Of a DNA stretch of 40,797 nt, positions 28,766-37,347 are shown piece after piece. This DNA is from Psychrobacter sp. 4Dc. GTDB taxonomy: Bacteria > Pseudomonadota > Gammaproteobacteria > Pseudomonadales > Moraxellaceae. The notes under the pieces are model-generated. The model did not search any database, had not been told where the DNA came from, and saw nothing but the letters and a program-made list of their open reading frames with translations. Each line of letters opens with the position of its first letter. The stretch's first letter is position 1. The position numbers and the translations under genes are program-made. The DNA lies in assembly GCF_002836715.1 (NCBI RefSeq), contig NZ_PJAT01000106.1, positions 1 to 40,797 on the forward strand, in the 5' to 3' direction.

Positions 28766-31700
28766 CTATTTATTGTCATGTTTAATTAGCACAATCAAAA
28801 GATACCCTAGATATTTCAGCACCCCCGACGAAGCGTAGTAATCATCAGTAATAGCCAAATTCTTACCAGAACGTTTACGCTTTTTCTGCACTACCCTTAC
28901 CTCATAGCCGTGGAAGTTTTCACGAGCACCGACACGTATTGAGCTGTTCAGATTCAAGTCTTTTTTAACATCACTTACAACTTGCTCGCTATATGCCCTA
29001 ACCTGCCAATGACTGGCATCAATAAGCTGACAGCCTACTAGCATAAAACTCTGTAGCATCTCCAGCTGGGTCTCCTTAATACCAAAATGAATCGATGAGT
29101 TATTTAAGTTATGTTTATGTGCAAATATCTCAATAAACACTCCCAACTTCTCAGGATCCTTTATAGACATCTGATAAGCTCTATCTAATGCTCTAATTAT
29201 TACTTCCTGATTTTTACTACCTTTAGGCCTACCTAGTAATAGCCTGTCATCATCAAACAGCTCGCTAGCGCGCAGATATAAACATTTAGATTCATTTAGA
29301 CTTATACCATGTCTAATAGCAATCTCAGGTAACAGCTCATTTCTAGAGTTGATATTTAACTTCTGTAAGTCCTCTAAAAAACCTATGACGTCCGCATATT
29401 TAGGATGAATGAAAATTGACTTTTGAATAGACTCTTTCGATCCATTCAAACTATCGTTTAACAGTTGCTGGCTAGCATTGTTTTCAGATTCATCTATATT
29501 CTTGAATAATGGTACTTTATTGGAAGCTATCTTTTTAAGTAAATATGGTCTTATCTTATTTAGCTGCACCGTCTTTGTCGTTGCATCATAAGCAGTTTTA
29601 TCTTGTCTATATATAGCGGAATAACCAAGCCCTGTTATTAACTCTAAAACGGTTATAGGTAGCTGCAAGCACGCTCTGCTGAGCTGTTCCCCTGCTAGCA
29701 AGTGAGCAGTATGAATGTAATGCTCGAAGGTTGTGTCGCACGTTAAATGCCCTGCAAGACTTGCCAGCCCAAACCAAGCGCCCTGCTCTTTGTGATAACC
29801 AAGAATTCCTTTCACTATTTTTTCGCACTGGTCGTTATTATAATCCGTCATCACCTGTACCAATGAAGATTCACGTAGTACTAATGCCAGTTGACTAATA
29901 GCAGTATGTCTAAAGCTATGAAATGTGAAGTCATGCTCTCCTAGCAATCTATCCCAAATCAACTTCATGAGATTACTAAAAAATACACTGGGTAACGGCT
30001 GATCACCTGATCCTTGAGAAAACAAGTAACGTCGCTTCAGTCTTTTCTGCTGATGATATAGCTGAACAAATTGTTCCAGCTCGTCTTGCTTAAGTAAGCA
30101 ATCAACCAGTATAAGCCTACTTGCACTGCTACTTTTCAATCTTCGATAGCGATTCGGTCTTAGCCATATTTGTGGTTGTTCTATTCGTTGTCCATGCTCA
30201 TCAGCATAGATATCTGCTACATCAGCAACTTTAATACCGATGAGTTCCTTTATTCGCATTCCTGTTCGGTATGCCAGATTTAAGACTACTAAGCAAAGGT
30301 TTTTCTGTTCATAGTCTAAATCCGAGGTGACCAGATACTCTTTCATCGCATGATATATACGAGGCGATATCATACTCGCCTTTATAACCTGACGTTTATT
30401 ACCCCATGGAAAATACACATATGGAGCATCGTAATACTCTATTTGATAATCATGAAATGCTCTCAGGCGACCATAGGTAAATTTTTGAGTATCTTTAAGC
30501 TGATCTAAGTAAGATACTTTAATGTCACTTGCCAGCTCATTTAATACGCTTGGGGAATCAGGTACCTCACTTTCGATAATGCCTGCATCTTCATTTATGT
30601 TACTTATAGCTTCATCGTTGAAATCAGAATCTTTTTTAAGTATCGAAAATTTACGACCATCCTTAATCTTACTTTGAATAATCTCCTCATAGACAGCTTC
30701 AAAGTCTTCATCCGACCATTCATCAAGAGTCTCATCCATCGTTAGCATCAGCCAATCACGACCAATACAGCCCACGTATTTACTGATGGTATCTAGCCTG
30801 CTATTACTATCACTCAATAAGCTCTTGACCCACCCTAAAAGACGCGTGGCATTCGGTTGAGCGAAATCCTGTTGTAATAACTCTATATGCGAAATAGCTG
30901 ATACCCTGCTGCCTTTGAGAGCATCTTGCACCTTTTTAATGAGATTTTTGCTAAAGCTTGGATAATTATTTTTATTAGCACTTCTTTTACTTAATCCTGA
31001 ATAACTTGCTACAAACAGCTCTGACCAATTAAGTGGTGGCGGGTTTGAGCCAATCGCCTCTTGGTTATAATTAATGAGCTCATTTATACTTAAGCCAGTG
31101 GTTTTGATTTTGCCTTGTCTAACAATAGACAGCGCACTATCTATATCGGTACCCTTCATCTGCCGCCAATGATAGTTCGCATATTTTATTAATTGCGATA
31201 GATGCGGTTTACTTTTATCTTTATTTTGTAGTTTTAGCTTCTTACAAGTATCACTAATAATGGTTTCAAACGATTTCACACCTTCTCTGTTCAGGTTTTT
31301 ATCTTTCAGCGCATATAGAAAGCAAAGTGTCATATCGTCAGGTATGTACTCTACATAGCGCTGTAAGCTTGTAGTAGATACATTCTCTAAAATATGACCT
31401 TTCCTATGAGAACAACCATAATTGTCATCATAAATACTTAGTAAAATTAGCGCTAAATGTTCACTGCTAGCATTCGAGATTGATGACTGATCCGCTCCTG
31501 GCAACTGCAGCCGGTAGATATCGCGTTCGCCTAGGAGCCATTGATACAGAGCTTTTAGTGCATCTATATCATTTAATCCACCATACATCATGCTACAGTA
31601 GAGCGCTGACTCAATTAAATCATTGTTTGAGAACTTTCTTTTTCGTTGCCATATTTCAATCATTTGCTGACTAGCAAGGCTTACTTGAGCGCCATTCACC

Positions 31701-32029
31701 ATCCAATCATAAGAGATGATTAAATTATCGCGCTCTGCGATGACGGGCACCACAGGTTCATCTAAATCAGTACCATTCTTTTTGTTGTAATTTCGAATGG
31801 ATGCTAAAAAACCTTGTCTGGCTAAATAGTAAGTATGGGCGGTATCAAAGCGCGTCTTAAGCGCGTTATCGATTGCTTGATAGTATTCAGTTAAGTCTGT
31901 TTCTGTAGTTATAGCATTCTCGTCCACATAAGACGCTATCAAAACTTTCGCCTCATTTTTGATAGCATCATAACTTTTGCTTCTATTTTCTTCTCTTAAC
32001 TGATGAGCAACGGCATTATCCATATACAT
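28766..32029 (-). CDS. Oversized tyrosine recombinase with complete catalytic set (third gene of trio)
   Basis: This is a 1087-residue tyrosine recombinase, about three times the usual integrase length. The catalytic domain lies near residues 550-780. Arg592 is in AYRTGMRIKEL, a candidate Lys632 is in RRLKSSS, His704 and Arg707 are in FHSFRHTA, His761 is in LAGHLT and Tyr771 is in EHYIHTAHLL. The first 500 residues have no motif I recognise and contain repeated helical, basic stretches. The C-terminal 300 residues include a helix-turn-helix-like region (IAIRHGISLNESKCLYLRA), an AT-hook-like RPKGSKN and a basic KKRKRSGK segment, so DNA contact is likely. Its start overlaps the 3' end of the preceding gene by 14 bp. 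It converges on the Avs3b-like gene with a 59-bp gap. Enzymatic activity is predicted, not shown. Confidence 0.8.
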   Translation of the reverse strand: MYMDNAVAHQLREENRSKSYDAIKNEAKVLIASYVDENAITTETDLTEYYQAIDNALKTRFDTAHTYYLARQGFLASIRNYNKKNGTDLDEPVVPVIAERDNLIISYDWMVNGAQVSLASQQMIEIWQRKRKFSNNDLIESALYCSMMYGGLNDIDALKALYQWLLGERDIYRLQLPGADQSSISNASSEHLALILLSIYDDNYGCSHRKGHILENVSTTSLQRYVEYIPDDMTLCFLYALKDKNLNREGVKSFETIISDTCKKLKLQNKDKSKPHLSQLIKYANYHWRQMKGTDIDSALSIVRQGKIKTTGLSINELINYNQEAIGSNPPPLNWSELFVASYSGLSKRSANKNNYPSFSKNLIKKVQDALKGSRVSAISHIELLQQDFAQPNATRLLGWVKSLLSDSNSRLDTISKYVGCIGRDWLMLTMDETLDEWSDEDFEAVYEEIIQSKIKDGRKFSILKKDSDFNDEAISNINEDAGIIESEVPDSPSVLNELASDIKVSYLDQLKDTQKFTYGRLRAFHDYQIEYYDAPYVYFPWGNKRQVIKASMISPRIYHAMKEYLVTSDLDYEQKNLCLVVLNLAYRTGMRIKELIGIKVADVADIYADEHGQRIEQPQIWLRPNRYRRLKSSSASRLILVDCLLKQDELEQFVQLYHQQKRLKRRYLFSQGSGDQPLPSVFFSNLMKLIWDRLLGEHDFTFHSFRHTAISQLALVLRESSLVQVMTDYNNDQCEKIVKGILGYHKEQGAWFGLASLAGHLTCDTTFEHYIHTAHLLAGEQLSRACLQLPITVLELITGLGYSAIYRQDKTAYDATTKTVQLNKIRPYLLKKIASNKVPLFKNIDESENNASQQLLNDSLNGSKESIQKSIFIHPKYADVIGFLEDLQKLNINSRNELLPEIAIRHGISLNESKCLYLRASELFDDDRLLLGRPKGSKNQEVIIRALDRAYQMSIKDPEKLGVFIEIFAHKHNLNNSSIHFGIKETQLEMLQSFMLVGCQLIDASHWQVRAYSEQVVSDVKKDLNLNSSIRVGARENFHGYEVRVVQKKRKRSGKNLAITDDYYASSGVLKYLGYLLIVLIKHDNK

Positions 32030-34340
32030 TCACCTCAACTTGTCGTAGGTTAAGCTCAACTGCAACTTTATCTAAGTCAGCAGATAGTTCTTTTAGCTCA
32101 TTAATGGATAGTGACGACATGGGGTTCATAGCCTCCTGATCTGGATGTTCATGACCATATAAGGCGCAGATCAGATGCTCAGGAGGCTTATTTGTTAGGA
32201 TTGAGCGTAATTGATGCCTTAGCCAATTATCTTGATGGCTAAAAAAATGCCTTGTCTGATAACGAATTTTACTAGGCGTAATACCAGAAAACCCTTTAGG
32301 ATTTTTACTAAAAAGCTGGATGAGCGGCTGTTTAGATTTCAATATGTCGTCTAGTGGGAATTGGTCATTTGGATAAATTGCATTATGGAGGACTGCAAAT
32401 TGATTGATATATTCAATATAGGTTTGAACGGCTGTGATCAAGAAATCACTTAGAGGAATGAGTCTTCCCTGCCCTTGTCCCTGACGCTCTTCTTTATCGG
32501 ACACCCATAACAGCCTTTGCCTAAAGTCAAATTGATTTAAAAGCCCCGGCGCATGCTTTACAGGTCTAATCCCAGTCTGAATAAATATGATGTGCCATAG
32601 CCAGACACCATAAGCATTAAACTGCTCAATATAACGGTCCTGCCTTATGCTTACGTTCCGCTTTAATCGACCGTTATAGCTCTCAGCTGCCTCAGCAAGC
32701 TCATCAAAGAATCTTTGGCAGATATCAGTATTTAAAGTCATGTCACTACCGATATATTTTTTGTACTGATTACTTTTCGTGCTAGATAGAATAAATGGTC
32801 GAACTTCATTCTGAATGTCCGCTGTACAATATTGGGTCAATAGATGTATAGCATTGCTGTATGTCTGCTCTAAGCTTATCGTCTCAATACTGGTGTAGTA
32901 CAAAGGTGAGCTGTGCTTCACATCAACCCCAGTCAGAATCTCGGCATGGAGTGGCTCATGAAGCTCATTCTTGATAATCGTATATAAACAAGCATCAATA
33001 TGCTGGTTTGATAATGCTGGCAAGTCCAGCTGTTTTTTTAAGCTTACTAGCACCTCAGAAACATCATGGCTATTAACCAAAAACTTATTCTTAATAACCG
33101 CTTGTAATCTAATTGGTAGAGGTAGTTTGAATTCATTATCGTAACTCTGACGATACGGTAATAAGTGACTTCTACGATTCGAGGTCACGTTAATAGTGAT
33201 GCTCATAACATAACCATCAGCAGCCGAACCGCTCTCATGACTCAGCCACTTACGCTGACTTTTATCCAACTGCAGCTCCTGAACCACTTCTTGAATCTTA
33301 CGGCCACTTAGCATTGATAGTAATATAACGGCATAAACCTGACGCTGTTTATAGCTGACAGTGGTAAAAAGCTGCCACATTCGAGCAAATAGCATTTGAT
33401 AACTTAGTAGGCTGAGTTGACGAATATTGGTGGGAAAATTAAATTGATTGCGGCGGGCATGTCGGTAGTTGTTTTTTAGCCTCCATTGTTGTAACTCTGA
33501 GGATTTGGCTGTTGTCTTGGAAGGTTTGAAGTCATTGTCTAAAAGTTTAGGTGGTTCGTCGTCAGCAATATTTTCATCGTAAGCAACGTTATCCTCTCTA
33601 TGGGTATTGCCAAATACTGTCGCTCTTAGTGGTTCGTCAGTACTATCAAGGTACAACGTATTAGAGTGTTCTTTGCTAGGCTCATTATCTTTTGAATTGC
33701 TATAAGTTTTGCCTACAAAGACTTTGTTCTCTGCAATCACTTCATAAGCAAGTCGTATTTGCCCAATTTTACCCGCCAATTTTTGATTAATGACTTTGCC
33801 TGATGCTTCGTTATTTTTTGTCTGAGCTTCATACTGACGTAACGCTGATAGTACGTTTGCCATTGAATCATGTTGAGCATGAATAGTGATTAACTTGTCG
33901 ACGATCTTAGATTGTGGGTTGTTGTTCTTTAATCCCATTCTAAAGCGCACACTTAGCTGATTGATTTTGGCAGAGTGCTCATCTTTACGTGCAGCAATCA
34001 TAATAATGACTTGCAGGTATGCACTCATAAACCGCCATGCTTCATTATTAATATGTACTTGACCATATCTCTGGTAAAACAAAACCAGCATATAAGTGAC
34101 GGCCCAATCCTCAATCTTTTTCTCTTTGATAACTGTACCAGCAATAGCTTCACATTCAGACGGTGTCAATACCTGTATATCTAGGCTGGCATGTTCACCA
34201 ATGTGCAGGTAAAAGTTTGGATTGATATCCAGCAGATTAACAACCAGATTTTGTACTTTTATATAGTGCGGTGAGTTAGAGGGTACCAACTGTTCTAGGA
34301 CTCTCTGTAATTCAGTAGTATCGAATTTATGCATATTCAT
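32016..34340 (-). CDS. Tyrosine-recombinase-like protein lacking the nucleophile (second gene of trio)
   Basis: The 774-residue product shows a recombinase-like C-terminal domain: Arg592 in IQTGIRPVKHAPG, a KEERQGQGQGR segment in the position of the beta-hairpin Lys, His709 and Arg712 in WLRHQLRSIL, and His730 in ALYGHEHPDQ. No Tyr occurs at the expected distance after His730; the stretch there reads EHPDQEAMNPMSSLS. It may therefore be a catalytically inactive architectural or regulatory partner. A second stretch resembling recombinase box I (ILLSMLSGRKIQEVVQEL, about 339-356) suggests internal duplication, but I could not confirm it. Its ATG shares one base with the stop of the upstream gene (TAATG), and the next gene starts within its end. 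Homology outside the motif region is unknown to me. Confidence 0.7.
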   Translation of the reverse strand: MNMHKFDTTELQRVLEQLVPSNSPHYIKVQNLVVNLLDINPNFYLHIGEHASLDIQVLTPSECEAIAGTVIKEKKIEDWAVTYMLVLFYQRYGQVHINNEAWRFMSAYLQVIIMIAARKDEHSAKINQLSVRFRMGLKNNNPQSKIVDKLITIHAQHDSMANVLSALRQYEAQTKNNEASGKVINQKLAGKIGQIRLAYEVIAENKVFVGKTYSNSKDNEPSKEHSNTLYLDSTDEPLRATVFGNTHREDNVAYDENIADDEPPKLLDNDFKPSKTTAKSSELQQWRLKNNYRHARRNQFNFPTNIRQLSLLSYQMLFARMWQLFTTVSYKQRQVYAVILLSMLSGRKIQEVVQELQLDKSQRKWLSHESGSAADGYVMSITINVTSNRRSHLLPYRQSYDNEFKLPLPIRLQAVIKNKFLVNSHDVSEVLVSLKKQLDLPALSNQHIDACLYTIIKNELHEPLHAEILTGVDVKHSSPLYYTSIETISLEQTYSNAIHLLTQYCTADIQNEVRPFILSSTKSNQYKKYIGSDMTLNTDICQRFFDELAEAAESYNGRLKRNVSIRQDRYIEQFNAYGVWLWHIIFIQTGIRPVKHAPGLLNQFDFRQRLLWVSDKEERQGQGQGRLIPLSDFLITAVQTYIEYINQFAVLHNAIYPNDQFPLDDILKSKQPLIQLFSKNPKGFSGITPSKIRYQTRHFFSHQDNWLRHQLRSILTNKPPEHLICALYGHEHPDQEAMNPMSSLSINELKELSADLDKVAVELNLRQVEVNVYG

Positions 34341-34900
34341 TAGCGTGCGTCACTCAGCCAGTCCATGCTTTTAGGCATACCTATGACACGCTCTTCTGAT
34401 GCAAACTTGCATTGTTGATACTCATAGTTGCTCTGGCTAATACGTGCAAAGCGGCAGTATTCCTTTACGGTCAAATACTTAATACGCATCAACTGACATA
34501 TAACACTTTGAGGCGCGTTATTTTTCAGTGTCTTAAATAAATCAGGATGATTGACACCTTTCAAGGAAATCAAACTGACTACTTCTCGCCATGCTAGCTG
34601 CTGAATATCATTGATACTTTCAGGGATGATTAAACATGGGTAATCACTATCATTCTCGAATCTTAAGACCTGATCGACTCTCTCGAAATCGTTAAAGAAA
34701 TAAAAAGTATTATTCCTTCCCTCAACCAAGCGAAGTGGTGGACGGTAAAAGTTATCCAAAAACTTCATATCGATATAAGGAGTTTTAGGTCTCAGTCTCT
34801 GCCAAACACATAAAGCAGCTCTAGCATACGGATGTACATACAAATAATCCTTACTAGGAATAGCAAGTTTTTGCCCAACCTTAAGTTTATTATTTTTCAT
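34340..34900 (-). CDS. Small protein of unknown function, first gene of the recombinase trio
   Basis: I do not recognise the 186-residue product. It is rich in aromatic and basic residues and has no signal peptide or membrane segment. Near the C-terminus, MRIKYLTVKEYCRFARISQSNYEYQQCKF resembles a helix-turn-helix, so it may bind DNA. It is the promoter-proximal gene of an operon whose next two members are recombinase-like. The stop and next start overlap as TAATG, so the three products are probably made in fixed ratio. Small DNA-binding partners are known in other multi-protein recombinase elements (TnpC of Tn554). Equivalence is a guess from context. Confidence 0.6.
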   Translation of the reverse strand: MKNNKLKVGQKLAIPSKDYLYVHPYARAALCVWQRLRPKTPYIDMKFLDNFYRPPLRLVEGRNNTFYFFNDFERVDQVLRFENDSDYPCLIIPESINDIQQLAWREVVSLISLKGVNHPDLFKTLKNNAPQSVICQLMRIKYLTVKEYCRFARISQSNYEYQQCKFASEERVIGMPKSMDWLSDAR

Positions 34901-34929
34901 CTTATATACGATATTAGTGAATACAATTC

Positions 34930-34958
34930 ATGTTATCTAATAACCACTCAGGTGTCAA
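34930..34958 (-). promoter_or_regulatory. Promoter of the recombinase trio
   Basis: On the minus strand a perfect TTGACA (34958-34953) is spaced 17 bp from TAACAT (34935-34930, 4/6). It would start transcription about 23 bases before the 186-residue gene. Confidence 0.55.
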
Positions 34959-35032
34959 ACGCTTTATTTTTGTGGGTTTTAAAATCGTAAAATAATTAAT
35001 TTTATTAAACATTTAGTATTATTTTAGATATA

Positions 35033-35077
35033 AAAAACCTCTTAAAGCTATATAAAATATAGCTTTAAGAGGTTTTT
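35033..35077. terminator. Perfect 21-bp inverted repeat at the island/catabolic junction
   Basis: Positions 35033-35053 and 35057-35077 are exact reverse complements around a 3-base loop. Both ends carry A/T tracts, so it could terminate transcription in either direction and shield the trio promoter. No gene ends directly at it, so it may instead be a relic of an element end. Confidence 0.6.
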
Positions 35078-35097
35078 AGATTTTATGATTTTGTTAG

Positions 35098-35907
35098 GTT
35101 AAAAGGTTAGAATTGGGGTTTGAAGAAGTGGCACAGGCTTGTGATGGAGAAAAGTGGTTTCAACTTTATGTTGTACATCAGGAGCTAGCTGAACACATGG
35201 TACAGCGAGCATTGACTGCAGGCTATACTACTTTAATTATTACCTTAGATGTTAGTGTGAATGGTTATCGCGAACGTGATATTCGTAATGAGTTTGGTTT
35301 ACCACTCCGTTTCACTCCAAGTTTATTGCTAGATGGGATATTGCATCCTGCTTGGGCATTGCGTTTTATGCGTAATGGTATGCCTCAATTGGCGAATTTT
35401 GTCACTTCACAAAGCACTAGTCTGGAAGTTCAAGCAGCACTGATGAGTCGTCAAATGGATGCCACTTTTGATACCGAGAGTTTAAAACGCATTCGGGAAA
35501 TTTGGCCCCATACCTTATTATTAAAAGGGCTCGTCCGTCATGAAGATGCAAATATTGCAGTGCAATGCGGGGCTGATGGTGTGATCTTATCTAATCATGG
35601 TGGAAGACAATTAGACTGTAGTATTTCACCAATGGAAACATTGGCGGAAGTTGCACAAGTAATGGATAAACCTGTATTAATTGACAGCGGTTTTAGACGA
35701 GGTTCGGATATTGTTAAAGCATTGTGTCTAGGCGCAGATATGGTTTGTCTAGGACGAGCTACGCTTTACGGTTTAGCAGCTCAAGGAGAAGCGGGGGTCG
35801 ATGGGGTCATTCAGCTTTTAAAACAAGATGTCGATCGAACGCTAGCGCAAATTGGATGTCCGTCTACCAATTTGTTAAATTCAAAATATCTGACTTCAGC
35901 TAAATAA
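35098..35907 (+). pseudogene. mdlB: N-terminally truncated FMN-dependent mandelate/alpha-hydroxy-acid dehydrogenase
   Basis: The remaining 264 or so residues are the C-terminal two thirds of an FMN alpha-hydroxy-acid dehydrogenase, closest in character to (S)-mandelate dehydrogenase, which makes benzoylformate. Visible are the Tyr in WFQLYV, LDVSVNGYRERD, the FMN Lys in LLLKGLV, the catalytic His/Arg of SNHGGRQLD, and LIDSGFRRGSDIVKAL. The family is usually about 380-400 residues, so 115-130 N-terminal residues, including the first active-site Tyr, are missing. The frame closes upstream at a TAG (35095-35097). The only possible start is a TTG at 35113 without a ribosome site. Sequence upstream is unrelated island DNA, so the gene was cut by a rearrangement and is presumably inactive. 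Confidence 0.85.
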
Positions 35908-36059
35908 GAAACTAGGGTCAGATATTTTAATTACTTAAAATATTGCTGGGGCTTACTGAAAATTGAGAAGAAAATAATAGGAAATGGTTAGTCTTTAAGT
36001 TCTCGCACAATACTCAAAGGGCAACATTAAGACCTATATTGTCGAATCCGTACAGTTAA

Positions 36060-36930
36060 ACTTGGGATGTTTTAGTTACGCAGCCTGCCGATAAAAGTCA
36101 AACAACATCTATCTTGACGATCTGTAGCCCAAACCTTTTTGAATTCTTGTCTCACTGCTAACACAGCTCTTTGATGTACAAGTCATTAATCCCTGTTAAA
36201 TATAACCGACCTTTATTCGTCCAAATATAGGTAATATCACTGACCCAAGACTCATTAGGACGGTTGGCATCAAACGTCTAATTCAACACGCTTGGATCAA
36301 CCAGCTTGTTGTACTTTGAGTCAGTAGTGACTTTAAAATGTTTGTGACGACAGCATGTGATGCCGTGTACTTCTTTGATGCTTCTGATCATATATGGGTT
36401 AATATCATAGCCTTGCTCTGTCAGCTTCACATGCAATCGATTAACACCTTAACACTCACTAGTTTCACTGTGAGCGGCCTTAACTAGTAGCTCACAATAG
36501 TCGCTAATATCACGACTTAGCTAGTCATAGTCGCTTAATGGTTTAATGTCCAACATATTGCACATACGGGCGATGCTAAATATCTTTTGGTTGGCTTTGA
36601 TAAAGGCATACTTCACTGACTATTTTTCGCAAAGTACGCGGTGGCTTGTACATCGGGATAAAGCAGTGCTTTGCTTTATTCCTCCTCATTTGATACCCCT
36701 CGTTTCTCCTCCACAACTTTAAGCTGTCGTTTAAGGCGATTGTTCTCTTCAAGAGCTCTCATAAGCTCAGGATCATATTTTTCTGTAACGAAAAACTTAC
36801 CTTGGTTGGCTTTATTGTGAAAGTTAGATAAGGTCTGCATGGCTGTGCCAAACTGTTTTTCGGCGGCTGAGATATTATCGCTGTTGTATGATATTTTCTT
36901 AATAGCTTCGGCTTTGAACTCTGTGCTTTA
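36060..36930 (-). pseudogene. Decayed IS3-family insertion sequence (OrfA and OrfB fragments)
   Basis: On the minus strand, an OrfA-like stretch starts near 36930 (STEFKAEAIKKISYNSDNIS) and has the usual zipper-like segment ELMRALEENNRLKRQLK. It is followed by fragments of the OrfB DDE transposase. These include the HTH_21-like GVNRLHVKLTEQGYDIN near 36450-36400 and the integrase-core start PNESWVSDITYIWT near 36265-36225, which carries the first catalytic Asp. Several stop codons interrupt the frames, and the end with the last Glu is absent. I could not identify intact terminal repeats. It is dead. Confidence 0.75.
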
Positions 36931-37110
36931 GGTTAGGTCTCTCTTAGTAATGGTAAGCTCCCTATCGAGTCGCCAGGTTACCAAGTTTGTCTCTACGCTT
37001 GCTTCAGCATAGCTCATTATAATTTTGACCCATCGCGGGCGTATATTAAACAAGCGATTTTCTTCAATAATACTCCCAGAAAACAGAACATTAAGTCCAC
37101 TAATGATCAT

Positions 37111-37262
37111 ATAGACTGGCACTTGTGCAAGGCGCGATACTTAATAGAAAATGCTTTTGCTACATTGAGAAACTACAGGACAGTTGCGACTAGCTTTGAT
37201 CGTCTCAAGTAAAGTTACGAGAATATGGTAGCACTCGATTGGGCGTATCTCTGGTTAAAACT
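37111..37262 (+). pseudogene. Fragment of an IS5-family transposase, C-terminal end
   Basis: The frame from 37111 reads WHLCKARYLIENAFATLRNYR and then VATSFDRLK followed by TAA. This matches the C-terminal Glu motif region of IS5-group transposases (R..IEN.F..LK..R..ATR.D). A further piece after a frameshift, VALDWAYLWLKL, fits the usual hydrophobic tail. Only about 50 codons remain. The segment 36931-37110 shows nothing I can identify. Confidence 0.6.
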
Positions 37263-37298
37263 TTAAATATTCAATATGCCCTATATGTGTTAATCAAT

Positions 37299-37322
37299 AA
37301 ACCCAGCTTTTTAGCTGGGTTT
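37299..37322. terminator. Hairpin terminator after the aldehyde dehydrogenase
   Basis: The perfect 9-bp stem AAACCCAGC/GCTGGGTTT lies 26 bp past the dehydrogenase stop. The T-run is stronger on the plus strand (ATTTTT). Confidence 0.7.
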
Positions 37323-37347
37323 ATTTTTGCTAGTTAACAAGAGAATC

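Larger units (their letters stand above)
20335..35112. mobile_element. Defence island: tRNA-adjacent integrase, Avs3 pair and recombinase trio
   Basis: The segment between the tRNA 3' end and the truncated mandelate dehydrogenase holds only mobility and defence genes. The integrase points away from the tRNA, a standard arrangement for tRNA-targeted islands. I found no second copy of the tRNA 3' end in the window. The right boundary given here is therefore only the point where unrelated catabolic sequence begins. The island may extend beyond the window. Confidence 0.6.

Noticed and set aside
29607..29828. Small ORF inside the large recombinase gene
   Set aside because: It is a shadow frame within a gene whose own frame carries the recombinase catalytic motifs.
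28766..34900. Direct assignment of the trio to Tn554 TnpABC or gamma-mobile-trio genes
   Set aside because: Gene order and protein sizes do not fit Tn554 TnpABC, and I cannot confirm GmtYZX homology without a profile search.
36928..37122. 64-codon minus-strand ORF between the IS remnants
   Set aside because: No ribosome site, no recognisable motif, and it lies in decayed insertion-sequence DNA.
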